Shown here piece after piece: positions 48,241 to 50,638 of a stretch of DNA of 50,638 nt (the first letter of the stretch is position 1; each line of letters opens with the position of its first letter). Source of the DNA: Spongospora subterranea (Eukaryota; Endomyxa; Phytomyxea; Plasmodiophorida; Plasmodiophoridae); NCBI GenBank assembly GCA_900404475.1, contig OUQQ01000065.1, forward strand, positions 10,557 through 61,194, given 5' to 3'. The translations under genes were made by a program, and so were the position numbers. Below the pieces are notes generated by a model. The model had not been told where the DNA came from, made no database searches, and saw nothing but the letters and a program-made list of their open reading frames with translations.

Positions 48241-48538
48241 AGCGACCATTATCGGGTCGATCGCGATGAAGTGTACCCCTTAACTGGACCTTGTATGATA
48301 ATCCCCGATCAGCTCATCATCATTCCTGACATTGCCCAGTAATCGTTATCCGGTTCGAATCAAGATCCGCTGTTCGAAGACAGGTTCGGGTGGGCGATGG
48401 CGGAAGGGCAATCGACTCTGGGAATACCAGGGCAATTACATATATCAATACAGCACTATAAGGATGGGCGGATCGGATTGGGTCTAGAGACGGCAGAAGG
48501 CGGAACACAATATGATCTGAGTATTGTTTTGAGGTGGT

Positions 48539-48814
48539 GTGTTTGAGACAGAGTTGCTGAGATGCTGTCCAGACAGGGTGGATCCGGCCACAGAAGACAT
48601 GATCAACAACATCAGACGGTGCACAGCCAAGGTCGGGCAACACCATTATATAGCCGATAAGGATCTGGAGTCGGGCAAAGACCAGACGCAGCAGCTGAAG
48701 ACGATCGAGTCGCAGCTCCAGGAAATGGATCAGGTATTTCAGTGGGCCACCAAGATGAAGGAGGCGTCCAAACAAGTTTGGATCAAGACGTTATCATCGC
48801 GTTCGAGGAATTAA
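48539..48814 (+). CDS. Coiled-coil exon, SNARE-like heptads (partial gene)
   Basis: A 91-codon frame. From VDPATEDMINNIRRC onward it is a continuous amphipathic helix (KDQTQQLKTIESQLQEMDQV) ending ASKQVWIKTLSSRSRN and a stop. A possible acceptor (GCTGTCCAG at about 48570) suggests that it is the last exon of a gene whose 5' part lies upstream, perhaps the fragments at 47506-48240. The heptad layout resembles a Q-SNARE without a membrane anchor, but the zero-layer Gln could not be placed, so SNARE is only a guess. Confidence 0.4.
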   Translation: MFETELLRCCPDRVDPATEDMINNIRRCTAKVGQHHYIADKDLESGKDQTQQLKTIESQLQEMDQVFQWATKMKEASKQVWIKTLSSRSRN

Positions 48815-48924
48815 CCTGAACTGGGCAGTTTAGTGGAAAACAAAGTACTATTGTCTTCAAATTATCTATATTAAAGGTCTGGTTTATTATCATTCTTTGT
48901 ACAGAACACGGTTGAAACTTTGAT

Positions 48925-49638
48925 TTATTGATCCAACTGGAATATTAGCCTATGGGCCATATCGGCATCGTCATATTGCCCAAATAGCTGTTGAACCAGC
49001 AGTTTAATCTGAGCCTTCTCTTGCCTAATCTCCTCCTGCAGATTCTTATGCTCTTGCATATCGACATCGTCAGCGCAATTTACGTGTTGATTCACGGTCG
49101 TCATCATCTCGACCATAACACCCAGCGCAGACGACTGCTCTTCCTCCCAAGAAATCGTTTCTAGATGATCGACATATCTGCTCAATAACTGCCCTTGGTT
49201 GAAGGCGTGCTCGCGATTAAATATCGCCCCAATGCCAGATATCGATGATATCGACGAGGCTCTCGATCGAAATTGGTGCTCGCCGTCGCCAACTGTGTTA
49301 GACCCAACGCAGGATGAATTGTCTTCTTCATCATCCCCTAGATCAGAAACCGTGACACCCATGTCTCGATAGTCCATCTTCATTGTCAGGGCGTTGGCTG
49401 ATTCTCCAGCCACATCTTGGATGGCGTTCGGCTTCGACGGCCTCATCGCGATGGTTTCCCCCGATCCCGACGCTGCCCAGGTCGTCTCTTCCATACCTGA
49501 TGATTGTGGATCACTCCATGTAATCTCCGACTCTCTCTCCCTTGATGCGTGTCGGGTTGATGCCTCCTTTAACCTATGACCAGCTTCTATCCTTATCGGC
49601 CGACTTCTCCAACTTTGCTGCGCGTGCCTAACACTCAT
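48925..49638 (-). CDS. Uncharacterised protein with C-terminal coiled coil
   Basis: A 237-codon frame ending at 48925. The N-terminal part is Ser/Arg-rich and disordered (MSVRHAQQSWRSRPIRIEAG, SSGMEETTWAASGSGETIAM), the middle acidic (LGDDEEDNSSCVGS), the C-terminal 70 residues helical with heptads (MQEHKNLQEEIRQEKAQIKL). The frame stays open upstream of the ATG to a TTTAG acceptor near 49685, so 49638 may be internal and an earlier exon (candidate minus frames at 49787-50440) may exist. No family recognised. Confidence 0.55.
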   Translation of the reverse strand: MSVRHAQQSWRSRPIRIEAGHRLKEASTRHASRERESEITWSDPQSSGMEETTWAASGSGETIAMRPSKPNAIQDVAGESANALTMKMDYRDMGVTVSDLGDDEEDNSSCVGSNTVGDGEHQFRSRASSISSISGIGAIFNREHAFNQGQLLSRYVDHLETISWEEEQSSALGVMVEMMTTVNQHVNCADDVDMQEHKNLQEEIRQEKAQIKLLVQQLFGQYDDADMAHRLIFQLDQ

Positions 49639-50638
49639 TGAGTCAACTACTGGTTTGGGATTTTGGAAATGAACCTTGATCCTAAAGATATATATAAATG
49701 CATATACCGATTTAATTTTGATCGATCAGAATTTAATCCTTCTCAACCCAATGATAAACGGAGCCATAAAAACACTGGATGTCAACTCACCCTTCCGTGG
49801 CATAATTCTGGTGATCGTCGTCGTCGATCTTGCTCTTCTGGAGATTGGCGTGAGGATAGTTGGGGATCAGATGCAGGTACAGTTGTTTCCTGGCGGCGTG
49901 ATCCATGGAGGAGTGGTGAGGCGGCGATCCGGCGGGAACGATGTGGTAAACTTGGTTCCGTCCCCTAAATCGAGTTTTAGGGATATGCGGTATCGGGGTG
50001 GCAGGTGGTTGAGGTTCCACCACCAATCCTACCCCTGAGACAGTCTGGTTACAGCTATGAGGGAGGAGGAGGAGGAGGAGGAGGAGGAAGAGGCCTCCTC
50101 TACCCTCTCTGCCTGGCGCCCTATCGCTCGCTGGTGACGACTGCCGCCCCCTCCACCGTTGACGACACTGACCAGGGAGGTGGCCTCTTGTGTCGCCCGT
50201 CTCCCTGCCCTCTCATTGACCAGGGAGGAGGCCTCTTCAGCCTGACCAATCGCCTCTGATGCTCTCTGGTTGCAACGGCTCACACCTCCACAGTAATTTC
50301 CCTTGTCTTGCCGAGGCGCCATTAAAGAAGGCGCCGGGACATCCAACCTGTACCCGGTCGGTAGAAGCGGGCCCATTTCAGACTCGTTCAACGCTGGGGG
50401 CGGATCTTGAACCGTTTCCTGTTGGCGATATTGCAGCATTATGGCAGATTTGCTGCCCTAGCGACTAACAACACTCCTATATCTCAATGATGATCGTTGC
50501 CCTTAAGTCAATCAGGGCGGCATTAGTTACAGTCCCTGAATTGCTTCGATATATACTTCCAGATTAAAGATCGAGAACGATTCCATCGAATGGAATTGCA
50601 GTGCAATTTGACTCAACAGCAATCTATGAAGGATCCTA
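49639..50638. other. Repeat-rich end of window, possible upstream exons (-)
   Basis: Contains a (GGA)n run at 50061-50090 and four imperfect GGAGG-CCTC boxes up to 50235. Minus frames at 50439-50029 and 50026-49787 are open and proline/serine-rich (NQVYHIVPAGSPPHHSSMDH) but their phases do not clearly join the gene at 48925-49638. Confidence 0.4.

Overview
This is eukaryotic nuclear DNA. Protein-coding genes lie on both strands and are cut by short introns (about 41-101 nt, mostly 48-65), nearly all GT-AG. Splice sites could be fixed by hand wherever the protein family was recognisable. About 15 genes can be named, and gene density is roughly one per 2-2.5 kb. The gene set (DNAJC9, BUD23, RPB5, F-BAR, FAM210, GFAT, CDCA7-type zinc finger, ANO10-type anoctamin, USP4/15-type protease, DPP3, SUMO, TPR protein, kinase) plus copia and other transposon debris fits an intron-rich unicellular eukaryote. 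It does not look like yeast, plant or animal. A rhizarian or amoeboid protist (for example a plasmodiophorid) would fit, but the sequence does not prove it. No rRNA, tRNA or CRISPR was seen.

Layout. 0-10 kb: a tandem repeat, then DNAJC9 (+), BUD23 (+), RPB5 (+), an F-BAR protein (-), FAM210 (+), a YwbE/RanBP2-zinc-finger fusion (-) and GFAT (+). 10.1-11.0 kb: a 437-bp direct duplication around a single N, probably an uncollapsed contig overlap. 11.1-20.2 kb: a visibly GC-richer block rich in GATCG/CGATCG words, with a CDCA7-type gene, an ANO10-type scramblase, a large protein with tandem ubiquitin-like repeats, and a seven-pass membrane protein. 20.2-25.4 kb: an orphan gene, two long hairpins made from transposon coding fragments, and a decayed mobile-element ORF. 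25.4-33 kb: USP4/15-type deubiquitinase (+) across a false 10-N gap, two small unknown genes (-) and DPP3 (-). 33-36 kb: an RT-less copia remnant (-) and a third hairpin. 36-44 kb: an acidic-tailed small protein, a large TPR protein, SUMO and a divergent kinase (all -). 44.8-50.6 kb: a long multi-exon orphan gene (-), fragments of a plus-strand gene, and a coiled-coil orphan (-).

The genes do not form a pathway. They are mostly single-copy housekeeping functions: histone-chaperone J protein, rRNA methyltransferase, polymerase subunit, hexosamine synthesis, ubiquitin/SUMO, peptide turnover, lipid scrambling. The most unusual items are the tandem beta-grasp protein, the GFAT whose catalytic Cys is internal (Cys48), the three transposon-derived hairpins, and the compositional block at 11-20 kb.
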